A stretch of DNA of 64,000 nucleotides. Source: an uncultured Collinsella sp. Its GTDB lineage: Bacteria; Actinomycetota; Coriobacteriia; Coriobacteriales; Coriobacteriaceae. The notes under the pieces were generated by a model that was not told the DNA's origin, ran no database searches, and saw nothing but the letters and a program-made list of their open reading frames with translations. The DNA is taken from contig UQKQ01000009.1 of assembly GCA_900541645.1 (NCBI GenBank), forward strand, positions 1 to 64,000, in the 5' to 3' direction. The position numbers and the translations under genes are program-made. This document shows, one piece after another, positions 7,291 to 15,345 of the stretch. The first letter of the stretch is position 1; each line of letters opens with the position of its first letter.

Positions 7291-9513
7291 ATGAAGATCA
7301 TCAAGCGCAGCGGCACCGAGGTTACCTTTGACATCGATAAGATCGTCAATGCGATCCGCGCCGCAAACTTGGAGGTCGAGGAAGGCTCTCGCCTTACCGA
7401 CCGCCAGGTGATCTATGCGGCACAAAACGTCGCCGAGGCATGTGAGAAGGCCGGCCACACCGTATCGGTCGAGGAGATCCAGGATCTGGTCGAGGACGAG
7501 ATTATGCGTCTCGACTGCTACGAGGTCGCTCGCCACTACATCATCTACCGCTATGTTCAGAGCCTGAAGCGCCAAAAGAACACGACCGATGACAAGATTC
7601 TGTCGCTGATTGAGTGCAATAACGAAGAGGTCAAGCAGGAGAACTCCAACAAGAATCCGACCGTCAACTCCGTTCAGCGTGACTACATGGCCGGCGAGAT
7701 CTCCAAGGATCTGACCCAGCGCGTGCTGCTGCCCCAGGAGATCGTGGATGCGCACAACGAGGGCCTGATTCACTTCCATGATTCGGATTACTTTGCCCAG
7801 CACATGCATAACTGCGACCTGGTGAACCTGGAGGACATGCTCCAGAACGGTACTGTTATCTCGGGCACGCTGATTGAGAAGCCGCATAGCTTCTCGACTG
7901 CCTGCAACATTGCGACGCAGATCATCGCCCAGGTTGCTTCCTCCCAGTACGGCGGCCAGTCGATTTCGCTGACCCATCTTGCCCCGTTCGTCGAGGTGAG
8001 CCGCCAGAAGATTCGCGGCGAGGTTGCCCGCGAGCTTGAGGAGCTCGGTGTTTCCGCTCCCGCAGAGAAGGTGCGTGAGGTCGTAGAGGACCGTCTGCGT
8101 GATGAGATCCGTCGCGGTGTCCAGACGATTCAGTATCAGGTCGTGACCCTTATGACCACCAACGGCCAGGCACCATTCGTGACGGTCTTCATGTACCTCA
8201 ACGAGGCCCGCTCGGTCCAGGAGAAGCACGATCTTGCCATGATCGTGGAGGAGACGCTTCGCCAGCGCTATGAGGGCGTTAAGAACGAGGCGGGCGTGTG
8301 GATCACCCCGGCGTTCCCCAAGCTTATCTATGTGCTCGAGGACGATAACGTTTACGAGGATTCCCCGTACTTCTATCTGACTCAGCTGGCCGCCAAGTGC
8401 ACCGCCAAGCGCATGGTGCCCGACTACATCTCCGAGAAGAAGATGCGCGAGCTTAAGCTTTCGAAGGGTGAGACCGCGGGCAATGGCGATTGCTACACCT
8501 GCATGGGTTGTCGCAGCTTCCTGACGCCCGACCGCTCGGGCAACGGCTTTAATAACGTTGCAAACGCGCTGAACTATGACCCGAGCAAGCCCAAGTATTA
8601 CGGTCGCTTTAACCAGGGTGTTGTGACCATTAACCTGCCCGATGTCGCACTGAGCTCGCACCAGGACATGGACAAGTTCTGGAAGATCTTCGACGAGCGC
8701 CTTGAGCTGTGTCACCGCGCTCTGCTGTGCCGCCATGAGCGCCTGATGGGCACGCTTTCGGATGCCGCGCCGATTCTTTGGCAGTACGGCGCCCTGGCAC
8801 GCCTTAAGAAGGGCGAGACGATCGATAAGCTGCTCGTGGGCGGCTATTCCACCATCAGCCTGGGTTACGCCGGTCTGTATGAGTGCGTCAAGTACATGAC
8901 GGGCCACAGCCACACCGAGAAGGAGGGTACGCCCTTTGCCATGGCAGTTATGCAGCGTATGAACGACAAGTGCGCGGAGTGGAAGGCCGCGAGCGATATC
9001 GATTTCTCGCTGTACGGTACGCCGCTGGAGTCGACGACGTACAAGTTCGCCAAGTGCCTGCAGCGCCGTTTTGGCATTATTCCGGGCGTGACGGACAAGG
9101 GCTATATCACCAATAGCTACCATGTTCACGTGTCCGAGGAGATCGATGCCTTCGATAAGCTTAAGTTTGAGGGCATGTTCCAGCAGCTTTCGCCGGGCGG
9201 CGCCATCTCCTACGTCGAGGTTCCCAACATGCAGGACAACCTTAAGGCTGTCATTCGCGTGATGCAGTACATCTACGACAACATCATGTACGCCGAGCTC
9301 AACACCAAGAGCGACTACTGCCAGGTGTGCGGCTACGACGGTGAGATCAAGATTGTCGAGGATGACGGTAAGCTAGTGTGGGAGTGCCCCAATTGCGGCA
9401 ATCGTGACCAAGAGAAGATGAACGTCGCCCGTCGTACGTGCGGCTACATCGGCACCCAGTTCTGGAACCAGGGTCGAACCGAGGAGATCCGCGACCGCGT
9501 GCTGCATCTCTAA
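7291..9513 (+). CDS. nrdD: Anaerobic (class III) ribonucleoside-triphosphate reductase
   Basis: A 740-residue glycyl-radical enzyme that reduces ribonucleoside triphosphates to dNTPs without oxygen. An N-terminal ATP-cone (KIIKRSGTEVTFDIDKI, residues about 1-95) gives allosteric control. The C-terminus has the zinc motifs CQVCGYDG and CPNCGN and the radical site TCGYIGTQFWNQGR, with Gly718 as the expected radical residue. Start ATG 7291 follows AAAGAGG. Its activase NrdG is encoded 427 bp downstream, across two large palindromes. A NrdR box lies upstream. Confidence 0.97.
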   Translation: MKIIKRSGTEVTFDIDKIVNAIRAANLEVEEGSRLTDRQVIYAAQNVAEACEKAGHTVSVEEIQDLVEDEIMRLDCYEVARHYIIYRYVQSLKRQKNTTDDKILSLIECNNEEVKQENSNKNPTVNSVQRDYMAGEISKDLTQRVLLPQEIVDAHNEGLIHFHDSDYFAQHMHNCDLVNLEDMLQNGTVISGTLIEKPHSFSTACNIATQIIAQVASSQYGGQSISLTHLAPFVEVSRQKIRGEVARELEELGVSAPAEKVREVVEDRLRDEIRRGVQTIQYQVVTLMTTNGQAPFVTVFMYLNEARSVQEKHDLAMIVEETLRQRYEGVKNEAGVWITPAFPKLIYVLEDDNVYEDSPYFYLTQLAAKCTAKRMVPDYISEKKMRELKLSKGETAGNGDCYTCMGCRSFLTPDRSGNGFNNVANALNYDPSKPKYYGRFNQGVVTINLPDVALSSHQDMDKFWKIFDERLELCHRALLCRHERLMGTLSDAAPILWQYGALARLKKGETIDKLLVGGYSTISLGYAGLYECVKYMTGHSHTEKEGTPFAMAVMQRMNDKCAEWKAASDIDFSLYGTPLESTTYKFAKCLQRRFGIIPGVTDKGYITNSYHVHVSEEIDAFDKLKFEGMFQQLSPGGAISYVEVPNMQDNLKAVIRVMQYIYDNIMYAELNTKSDYCQVCGYDGEIKIVEDDGKLVWECPNCGNRDQEKMNVARRTCGYIGTQFWNQGRTEEIRDRVLHL

Positions 9514-9707
9514 TACCGCTCCGGGGCTGAGCCGAGAGGGCCGCTTGGGCATTTGCTCGCTATTTCGGACAGTCCTGCGCAAGACGAAGGCCACATTAAG
9601 TGGCCTTCTTTGCGTGCGGAACTCATATCGAGCAAAAGCCCAAGCGGCCCTCTCGGCTCAGCCAAGTTGACGTAGCTGAGATGCAGCATGCGGTCTGCTC
9701 GCTTCTC
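9482..9707. repeat. Large palindrome that includes an inverted copy of the nrdD 3' end
   Basis: Arms 9525-9559 and 9629-9663 match 34 of 35. Inside, GAAGGCCAC ATTAA GTGGCCTTC forms a second hairpin with a T-rich tail (9586-9608), which may be the real nrdD terminator. Similarity continues outside the 35-bp arms: ACCGCGTGCTGCATCTC, in the last codons of nrdD (about 9494-9510), recurs inverted with one mismatch near 9678-9694, so part of the right arm looks like an inverted duplicate of the nrdD tail. Confidence 0.7.
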
Positions 9708-9841
9708 GAAGTTCTTAGCGGAAATGAGTTGAGCTGCAATGACGATCTGCTTGCAATGGCGGTTGAGCTGCAGCTGAGTATTTATTGGACCGCGAACCCT
9801 ATACTCAATGTTCGCTTCGTTCATTGAGTTACCCTTTGCAT

Positions 9842-9925
9842 GAGGCCGGGACATATCGTCCCGCCCGCAGTTTCGCAGGCCGAAGGCCGAGAATGTTTGA
9901 GGACGGGATGATATGTCCCGGCCTC
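9842..9925. repeat. Palindrome directly upstream of nrdG
   Basis: Left arm from 9842 (GAGGCCGGGACATATC, then GTCCCGCC) pairs with right arm 9901-9925 (ending GATATGTCCCGGCCTC) over about 24 bp with two mismatches. It ends 16 bases before the nrdG start codon. A smaller hairpin (ACTCAATG/CATTGAGT) lies at 9803-9829. Confidence 0.65.
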
Positions 9926-9940
9926 CCGGGAGAGTTACCT

Positions 9941-10522
9941 ATGAACTACGCGAACATTAAGTATTTCGATATTGCTGATGGGGAAGGCGTCCGTACTTCT
10001 CTGTTTGTGAGTGGGTGCCGTCGTGGGTGCAAGAACTGCTTTAACTCTGTTGCGTGGGACTTTGCTGCGGGTGAGCCGTTCGATCGCGCCGTCGAGGACA
10101 AGATTATCGAGAGTCTCGACCATCCCTTTATCGATGGCCTGACGATTCTGGGCGGGGAGCCTATGGAACCCGAGAACCAGGTGGGGCTCGTTGACTTTGT
10201 CGAACGCGTGCGTGCGGCCTATCCTGTGGAGTCGGGGAAGACCATTTGGTGCTTTACTGGCGACGTGCTCGAGGAGCTTGTGCCGGGCGGCCGTCATCAT
10301 ACCGAGGTGACGGACCGTATCCTTGCCTGCCTCGACATGTTGGTGGATGGTCCGTTCGTTCAAGACCTGTACGATATCTCGTTGCGTTTTAGGGGCTCGA
10401 GTAATCAGCGCGTGATCGACATGAACGCCACGCGCGCTCGTGCTGCGCGTGAGGGCGTTGCGCTTTGCGATGCTGTGGAGCTTTGGCGAGACGATCCGGT
10501 CTATTCGACCCATACTATGTAG
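9941..10522 (+). CDS. nrdG: Anaerobic ribonucleotide reductase activating protein
   Basis: A 193-residue radical-SAM activase that installs the glycyl radical on NrdD. The cluster motif is CRRGCKNC (CxxxCxxC); SAM-binding GGEP follows in TILGGEPMEPE; the opening NYANIKYFDIADGEGVR is typical of NrdG. Start ATG 9941 follows CGGGAGAG; the frame is open upstream through the palindrome but that part looks non-coding. Separated from nrdD by palindromes, so the two genes may be made at different levels. Confidence 0.95.
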   Translation: MNYANIKYFDIADGEGVRTSLFVSGCRRGCKNCFNSVAWDFAAGEPFDRAVEDKIIESLDHPFIDGLTILGGEPMEPENQVGLVDFVERVRAAYPVESGKTIWCFTGDVLEELVPGGRHHTEVTDRILACLDMLVDGPFVQDLYDISLRFRGSSNQRVIDMNATRARAAREGVALCDAVELWRDDPVYSTHTM

Positions 10523-10589
10523 CTGGCAGAGGCTGCGTGCCGGCGTGGTACCATAGCGCGAACGCGAAATCGAAAAAAGTGAGGCCCAG

Positions 10590-11147
10590 ATGGTCGATCA
10601 GGAAAAAGTCGAGACTGCCATTAAGCTGCTGCTTGAAGGTATAGGCGAGGACCCAACTCGTGAGGGCCTGCTGGAGACGCCGGCACGCGTCGCCCGTATG
10701 TATGGCGAGATTGCCGGCGGTATGGACCAGAGTGCCGAGGAACACCTGTCCAAAACTTTTGCCGTCGCTTCGAACGATTTGGTTATCGAGCGCGACATTA
10801 CGTTTTACTCGCTGTGCGAGCACCATCTGCTGCCGTTTTATGGCAAGGCTGCGATCGGTTATATCCCTAACGGCCGCGTGGCGGGTCTGTCTAAGCTTGC
10901 TCGCACGGTTGAGGTCTATGCCCGTCGTCTGCAGCTGCAGGAGCAGCTGTGTACACAGGTTGCCGATGCTCTCATGGAATATCTTGCCCCCCAAGGGGCA
11001 ATCGTGCTGATGGAAGCCGAGCATATGTGCATGACCATGCGCGGCGTGCAAAAGCCCGGTACCAAGACCGTAACGCTTGCTCGTCGCGGTGTCTTTGAGA
11101 CCGATCCGTCGCTCGAGGAGCGATTCTTTAGGATGCTGGGCCGCTAA
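10590..11147 (+). CDS. folE: GTP cyclohydrolase I
   Basis: A 185-residue enzyme that converts GTP to dihydroneopterin triphosphate, the first step of folate synthesis. Zinc and active-site residues are visible: C76 and H78-H79 in SLCEHHLLPF and C147 in EAEHMCMTMRGV. Length and the RGVFETDP tail are normal for the family. ATG 10590 follows GTGAGG. It heads a cluster with an HD hydrolase gene and folB, separated by 2 and 43 bp. Confidence 0.96.
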   Translation: MVDQEKVETAIKLLLEGIGEDPTREGLLETPARVARMYGEIAGGMDQSAEEHLSKTFAVASNDLVIERDITFYSLCEHHLLPFYGKAAIGYIPNGRVAGLSKLARTVEVYARRLQLQEQLCTQVADALMEYLAPQGAIVLMEAEHMCMTMRGVQKPGTKTVTLARRGVFETDPSLEERFFRMLGR

Positions 11148-11149
11148 CC

Positions 11150-11731
11150 ATGAGAGTCGTCAACGACTTTGCATCGAAGACCGATGAAGGAACGTCGCGT
11201 CGCGGCTTTATGGCTTCGGGCCTGACTCCCTTTGGTGCCATGCCTTGCATTGATTACATCTGTGCCAACGGACTGTTCCGGCGGCATCTGGGAAACATTG
11301 CGCAGTTGGAATCGGGGCGCATCTTTTGCCGCCACGGTATCGACCATCTGCTGGATGTCGCCCGTATTATGTGGATCAAGAATCTCGAGGAAGAGCTCAA
11401 ATTTGACCGCGAGGTCATCTATGCCACGGCACTTCTTCACGATATCGGCAAAGATGAACAGTATGAATCGGGTATATCCCATGATGTTGCAAGCGAACGC
11501 GTCGCCGATGCGATTCTCGGCGGCATGCCCGAAGACGTGGCGTTTGAGCCGGCAGATGCCGCAGCCATTAAGACGGCCATTCTGGGCCATCGAAAGCTGC
11601 GCGTGAACAGCCAGCCGCTTGAGCGTCTGCTCTATGCAGCCGACAAAGCGTCGCGCGCCTGCTTTGCATGCCCTGCGCGCAATGCCTGCAACTGGAGCGA
11701 TGATAAAAAGAACCTGTCGATTCGCGTGTAG
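11150..11731 (+). CDS. HD-domain hydrolase in the folate cluster
   Basis: A 193-residue HD-superfamily metal-dependent phosphohydrolase. Visible metal ligands are H66 (CRHGIDHLLDVARI), H97-D98 (LLHDIGKDEQYE) and H111 (SGISHDVASE). The C-terminus has a Cys cluster, CFACPARNACNW, that could bind a metal. It starts 2 bp after folE and precedes folB, so it is probably co-translated with them. The missing step between FolE and FolB is removal of the triphosphate from dihydroneopterin triphosphate; an HD enzyme could do this (archaeal MptB is an HD enzyme acting on a pterin phosphate). That role is inference only. Confidence 0.8.
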   Translation: MRVVNDFASKTDEGTSRRGFMASGLTPFGAMPCIDYICANGLFRRHLGNIAQLESGRIFCRHGIDHLLDVARIMWIKNLEEELKFDREVIYATALLHDIGKDEQYESGISHDVASERVADAILGGMPEDVAFEPADAAAIKTAILGHRKLRVNSQPLERLLYAADKASRACFACPARNACNWSDDKKNLSIRV

Positions 11732-11774
11732 TCGGTATGCGCGGTCGGGGTTCTGAACGAAGGAGACGATCGCG

Positions 11775-12260
11775 ATGACTAACAAAAAGCTGCCCGAGAA
11801 TGCAACCAAGACCGAGGGTGCCGAGCTTGCCCGTCGTGGCAGGGGCGAGATTTCCGCCGCAACGGCGGTGCCCCATGTGAGCTATGACGACCTGCGCCAT
11901 GCCGACCGCATTACTATCGATGGTCTCGAGGTCTTTGCCAACCACGGCGTGTATCCCGAGGAAAACGCCCTGGGGCAGAAGTTTGTCGTGTCCTTGGTGC
12001 TCTATGCCGACCTGCGCGCGGCGGGGGAGCACGATAACCTGGATGCCTCTATTGATTACGGCTCGGTGTGCCACGATGTCGATGGCTATCTGCGCGAGCA
12101 TACGTTTAAGCTCATCGAGGCTGCAGCCGAGGGTGTGGCCCAGATGCTGCTACGTCGTTATCCCTTGCTGCTTGGCGTGCGTGTTAAGCTCGATAAGCCT
12201 TGGGCGCCCGTCGGTCTTCCCCTGGCAAGCTGTGGCGTCGAGATCGAGCGCGTGCGCTAG
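11775..12260 (+). CDS. folB: Dihydroneopterin aldolase
   Basis: A 161-residue protein; residues about 42-161 are a FolB domain that cleaves dihydroneopterin to 6-hydroxymethyl-dihydropterin and glycolaldehyde. The ITIDGLEVFANHGVYPEE motif and KLDKPWAP are typical. The first ~40 residues (Lys/Glu/Ala/Arg-rich) are an extension that FolB normally lacks. GAAGGAGA upstream supports ATG 11775, so the extension is likely real. No folK or folP follows; the next gene is on the other strand. Confidence 0.92.
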   Translation: MTNKKLPENATKTEGAELARRGRGEISAATAVPHVSYDDLRHADRITIDGLEVFANHGVYPEENALGQKFVVSLVLYADLRAAGEHDNLDASIDYGSVCHDVDGYLREHTFKLIEAAAEGVAQMLLRRYPLLLGVRVKLDKPWAPVGLPLASCGVEIERVR

Positions 12261-12266
12261 CTGACG

Positions 12267-13076
12267 CTAAAGCTCGTTGGCGGGCGGTTTTTTGAGTCGC
12301 TGCGACAGAGCTCTATTGTTGGGGCAGTACGTGTCGAGCAGGGCGTGAAACCGCTGATTGTGGCTTGGCTCGAGCAAGTGGACGAGCTCGTGGGCGACAA
12401 CCATGTCGAGGCATTCGACGGGGTAGCCGGCAAGTTCTCGTGCGATGCGAATGGCGCCGGATTTGGGCGTGCACGAGCCCCAACGCGTTTTCATGCTGCG
12501 TACGGAAACGCGGGAAACGGAGACGCCCATTGCGATTTCGTATGCGTGCACCATATCGCGCAGCGCCGATGTGACTTCGGACGTATAAAGCTGGTCGATG
12601 TGGGCTTGGAGCTCGTCGGACGTTAGACCGTCGAGGATTGCGAGCCGCTTGGCCTGTGGGCCTTCGTCCGATTCGTCGGTACCCATAAAACTTGCGAAGG
12701 TGGCCTGCTGGGGTCGCGGTGCGGGTGATACAAAGTTGTGATCGAGTGCGTCCTGTACCGTGATGGGCTTGCCCCAAAGCGCAATGATGGACGAGGGGCT
12801 GAGCGGCTCCTGTGCCGTCGTCTGACGTTGCTCGCGCTGGGCAAGTCGGCTGATAATCCAGGCGCTGTTGCGCTTCACAAACGCTTCGATACGCTCGCGG
12901 CTGGCGCCGAGCGGTGCGCTGGCGTGGACCTCACCGCTCGATGTGACGCGTAGGTTGAAGTTCTTGACGCGCTTTTTGGTAACGACGACGGGGATGGGCA
13001 TCCCATCCGGTCGGGGTAGGAAAATCGTAAACTGCTGCGTCAAAAGCGGTCCTTCAGATTGGGGACGGGCCGGCAT
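12267..13076 (-). CDS. YgjP-like (DUF45) zinc metallopeptidase
   Basis: About 269 residues. The C-terminal part has the SprT/YgjP zinc motif VVAHELVHLLEPSHNQRF preceded by MKTRWGSCTPKSGAIRIARE, the family signature. The N-terminal beta-rich part (VVVTKKRVKNFNLRVTSSG) fits as well. Substrate unknown. The start is uncertain: ATG 13076 lies inside a perfect hairpin (13066-13101), TTG 13106 is an upstream option, and ATG 13001 a downstream one; none has a strong Shine-Dalgarno. It lies downstream of the dipeptidase gene on the same strand. Confidence 0.8.
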   Translation of the reverse strand: MPARPQSEGPLLTQQFTIFLPRPDGMPIPVVVTKKRVKNFNLRVTSSGEVHASAPLGASRERIEAFVKRNSAWIISRLAQREQRQTTAQEPLSPSSIIALWGKPITVQDALDHNFVSPAPRPQQATFASFMGTDESDEGPQAKRLAILDGLTSDELQAHIDQLYTSEVTSALRDMVHAYEIAMGVSVSRVSVRSMKTRWGSCTPKSGAIRIARELAGYPVECLDMVVAHELVHLLEPSHNQRFHALLDTYCPNNRALSQRLKKPPANEL

Positions 13077-13101
13077 TTCGACCGTTCGGTATGCCGGCCC
13101 G
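13066..13101 (-). terminator. Hairpin between the dipeptidase and YgjP-like genes
   Basis: Arms CGGGCCGGCAT and ATGCCGGCCCG are perfect over 11 bp with a 14-nt loop. There is no T-run. It overlaps a candidate start codon of the downstream gene, so it could limit translation as well as transcription. Confidence 0.5.
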
Positions 13102-13117
13102 CTCAAGGGATGTGAAA

Positions 13118-14131
13118 TTAATAACGCTCGAAGAAGGCAAGGGCGTTATCGCTGCAGAGCTTCTGCATCACGGTCTTGCCAAAGTGCTTGGAGAGCATGT
13201 TCTGGAATTCGGGCATCTTGCTGGCATCGGAGAGGAAAGCGGGCACCTTGGCGCCGTCCCAGTCGCCGCCGAGTGCGATGACATCTTCGCCGCCCAGGTC
13301 GAGCCAGTGTTCGATATGGGCTGCCAGCTGGTCGAAGGTGACGTCTGCGGTGGTCTTGTCGGTCGCATCGTTGGATAGGAACTCGCTGCAGTAGTTGAGG
13401 CCGACGATGCCGCCCATGTCGCGAATGGTGCGGAACTGGTCGTCGGTGAGGTTGCGCTTGACGCCGCAAACCGCACGGGAGTTGGAGTGGCTGGCGACGA
13501 AGGGGCGCGTGGCGTGGGCGACAACCTCGTCAAAGCACTCGTCGTTGAGGTGGGAGACGTCGAGTATCATGCCGGCGTGCTCCATCTGCGTAAGTGCCTC
13601 GATGCCGGCGGCGGTGAGGCCGGCGTGGGTGTCGTGGCCGCTCGCGAGCGGTCCCTGCGCGTTCCAGCTGAGTGACGACATAAGCACGCCCAAGCTCTTG
13701 AGCACCTCGATCAGCGCGGGGTCCTCGGCAAAGAACGTGGCGTTTTCGATGGTGTGGATGCAGGCGACCTTGCCGTCTTTGAGCGCAGGGCGAATATCAG
13801 CGGCGCTGCGCACGTTGACCATGCGGTCGTGGTTGAGCATTGCCTGGCCGCTCATATGCGCCATGATCTGCGCCTGGAAGCGCGCGGCGTGGGCGGTGGG
13901 AATCTCGTCGGGGACAAACGTAGCGAAGCACTGCGCCCACGGCGTGTTGCCGATCTTTGCGAGCGAGATGGCGCAGGCGTTGCCCTCGATAAGGTCGAAA
14001 TCCTGCGGATGCGTTTCGTCGCCGGGGAAATAACCGTCGGTGCCGGCGGTAAAGCGCAGGTCAAGATCGAGTGTGGCCCAGCCGATACGGTCGGCGGTGT
14101 CGCAGTGTAGGTCAAATACGGGATATGCCAT
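13118..14131 (-). CDS. Membrane-dipeptidase family (M19) peptidase
   Basis: A 337-residue renal-dipeptidase-like zinc enzyme, expected to cleave dipeptides and possibly D-residue dipeptides from peptidoglycan. Ligands visible: FDLHCDT (HxD), HTIENATF (bridging Glu), LDVSHLND and VASHSNSRAV (His). No signal peptide, so cytoplasmic. The start at 14131 follows GGAGG; a longer frame upstream lacks a good start. Divergent from the FKBP gene. Confidence 0.92.
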   Translation of the reverse strand: MAYPVFDLHCDTADRIGWATLDLDLRFTAGTDGYFPGDETHPQDFDLIEGNACAISLAKIGNTPWAQCFATFVPDEIPTAHAARFQAQIMAHMSGQAMLNHDRMVNVRSAADIRPALKDGKVACIHTIENATFFAEDPALIEVLKSLGVLMSSLSWNAQGPLASGHDTHAGLTAAGIEALTQMEHAGMILDVSHLNDECFDEVVAHATRPFVASHSNSRAVCGVKRNLTDDQFRTIRDMGGIVGLNYCSEFLSNDATDKTTADVTFDQLAAHIEHWLDLGGEDVIALGGDWDGAKVPAFLSDASKMPEFQNMLSKHFGKTVMQKLCSDNALAFFERY

Positions 14132-14251
14132 GGTTCCTCCGGTTGCAGCGTTTCTTTGCAAACTGTCAATGAATTGTATGACTAGGGTATAGTTAGCGCC
14201 ATATGTTCACGGCGGCCCGCGTTGTGCGCCGCCCTTATCACGGAGGTTACC

Positions 14252-14680
14252 ATGTCCAACCAGGGCAAGAAGGTCAAGACCCATTATCGTGGCACGCTCG
14301 ATGACGGCACGCAGTTCGATAGCTCCTACGATCGCGGTGAGCCGCTGGAGTTCACCTGCGGTGCCGGTCAGATGATCAAGGGCTTCGACGCCGCCGTTAT
14401 CGATATGCAGGTGGGCGAGAAGAAGTCCGTGCACATTCCTGCTGCCGATGCCTACGGCGAGCACAACCCCGAGATGGTCCTGACCTTCCCGGCCGAGCAG
14501 GTTCCCAACATCGAGCAGATCGAGAAGGGCATGAAGCTCTTCCTGTCCACGCCGAGCGGCATGCCTGTCCCCGCTGTCGTCATCGATGTGACGTCCGAGG
14601 CCGTGACGCTCGATGCCAACCACGAGCTTGCCGGCAAGGATCTCAACTTTGATATCGAGCTCGTTGAGGTCGAGGACTAG
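14252..14680 (+). CDS. SlyD-like FKBP peptidyl-prolyl isomerase
   Basis: A 142-residue FKBP with an insert-in-flap region like SlyD (GANDAYG-type segment reads AADAYGEHNPEM). It would speed Pro isomerisation and act as a folding helper in the cytoplasm. It lacks the His/Cys-rich metal-binding tail of E. coli SlyD and ends at LVEVED. CGGAGG precedes ATG 14252. A UreE-like gene starts 3 bp after its stop, suggesting coupled translation and a link to nickel handling. Confidence 0.93.
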   Translation: MSNQGKKVKTHYRGTLDDGTQFDSSYDRGEPLEFTCGAGQMIKGFDAAVIDMQVGEKKSVHIPAADAYGEHNPEMVLTFPAEQVPNIEQIEKGMKLFLSTPSGMPVPAVVIDVTSEAVTLDANHELAGKDLNFDIELVEVED

Positions 14681-14683
14681 TTG

Positions 14684-15262
14684 ATGTCCGTGGACCTGGT
14701 AGCTACGGAGCGCTTGGGAAATCTCAACGACCCGTCCTATGAACTCCTGCTTCGTCGGGAGCTGGGTGGCGTCTTTGAGGTTGACGAGCTGCTACTCGAT
14801 TGGGACCAGGCTGATGCGCGCCTGTTTGTGGGCGTGACGGAGCTGGGGCGCACGGTGAATGCCCGGCTGGATGCCACTGATGGCGAGCGTCTTGCCGACG
14901 GTGACGTGCTCGCTGTCGACCGCACGGGCACGGTGCCCGTAGCGGTTGTCGTACGCCTGCGCAGCGCCGAGGTCTATTTGGTCGAAGTCGACCGCATGGA
15001 TCCGATTGTGCTCGCACATGCGTGCTGGGAGATCGGCAACATGCATGCGCCGCTCTTCCGGGGTGACTCGGACGAGCATACCGTGCGCATGTATACGCCG
15101 GTGCAACCGGTTTTGGGTCGTATGCTCCGGGGCATTGGGGGCGTTCGGCTCTCGGTGGTCGCACGCGAGCTCGATGCCAGTCGACGCTTTGCATCGAGCG
15201 CGGCGGATGTTGTTGTGAGCATGGCTTCAGACTTTACGATCGTAAAAAAGACGCGCGGCTAA
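14684..15262 (+). CDS. UreE-like nickel metallochaperone, no urease nearby
   Basis: A 192-residue protein. The C-terminal half has LAHACWEIGNMHAPLF, matching the UreE peptide containing the dimer-interface nickel-binding His (H121 here). The N-terminal half resembles the UreE peptide-binding domain (DWDQADARLF, GRTVNARL). There is no His-rich tail. No ureABC, ureF, ureG or ureH is in the window. Placed 3 bp after the SlyD-like gene; SlyD is a nickel chaperone for hydrogenase in E. coli, so both may serve a nickel enzyme encoded elsewhere. An in-frame TTG at 14681 is an alternative start. Confidence 0.75.
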   Translation: MSVDLVATERLGNLNDPSYELLLRRELGGVFEVDELLLDWDQADARLFVGVTELGRTVNARLDATDGERLADGDVLAVDRTGTVPVAVVVRLRSAEVYLVEVDRMDPIVLAHACWEIGNMHAPLFRGDSDEHTVRMYTPVQPVLGRMLRGIGGVRLSVVARELDASRRFASSAADVVVSMASDFTIVKKTRG

Positions 15263-15283
15263 GCGCGCGTATGCGCAAGACGG

Positions 15284-15325
15284 GCTTTGAGGGATTGCCA
15301 TTCAAAGTCCGTCTTGCTGTTGATG
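15284..15325 (+). terminator. Hairpin between the UreE-like and HAD genes
   Basis: AAGACGGGCTTTGA pairs with TCAAAGTCCGTCTT (one G-U); weak T content after. It may end the FKBP-UreE transcript. Confidence 0.45.
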
Positions 15326-15345
15326 AGAGGCTTTGGGGGAAGCAT

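Noticed and set aside
7267..9129. 620-codon open frame antisense to nrdD
   Set aside because: Its composition (Leu/Val/Arg/His-rich) is what the complement of a GC-rich gene gives; nrdD on the other strand has clear catalytic motifs.
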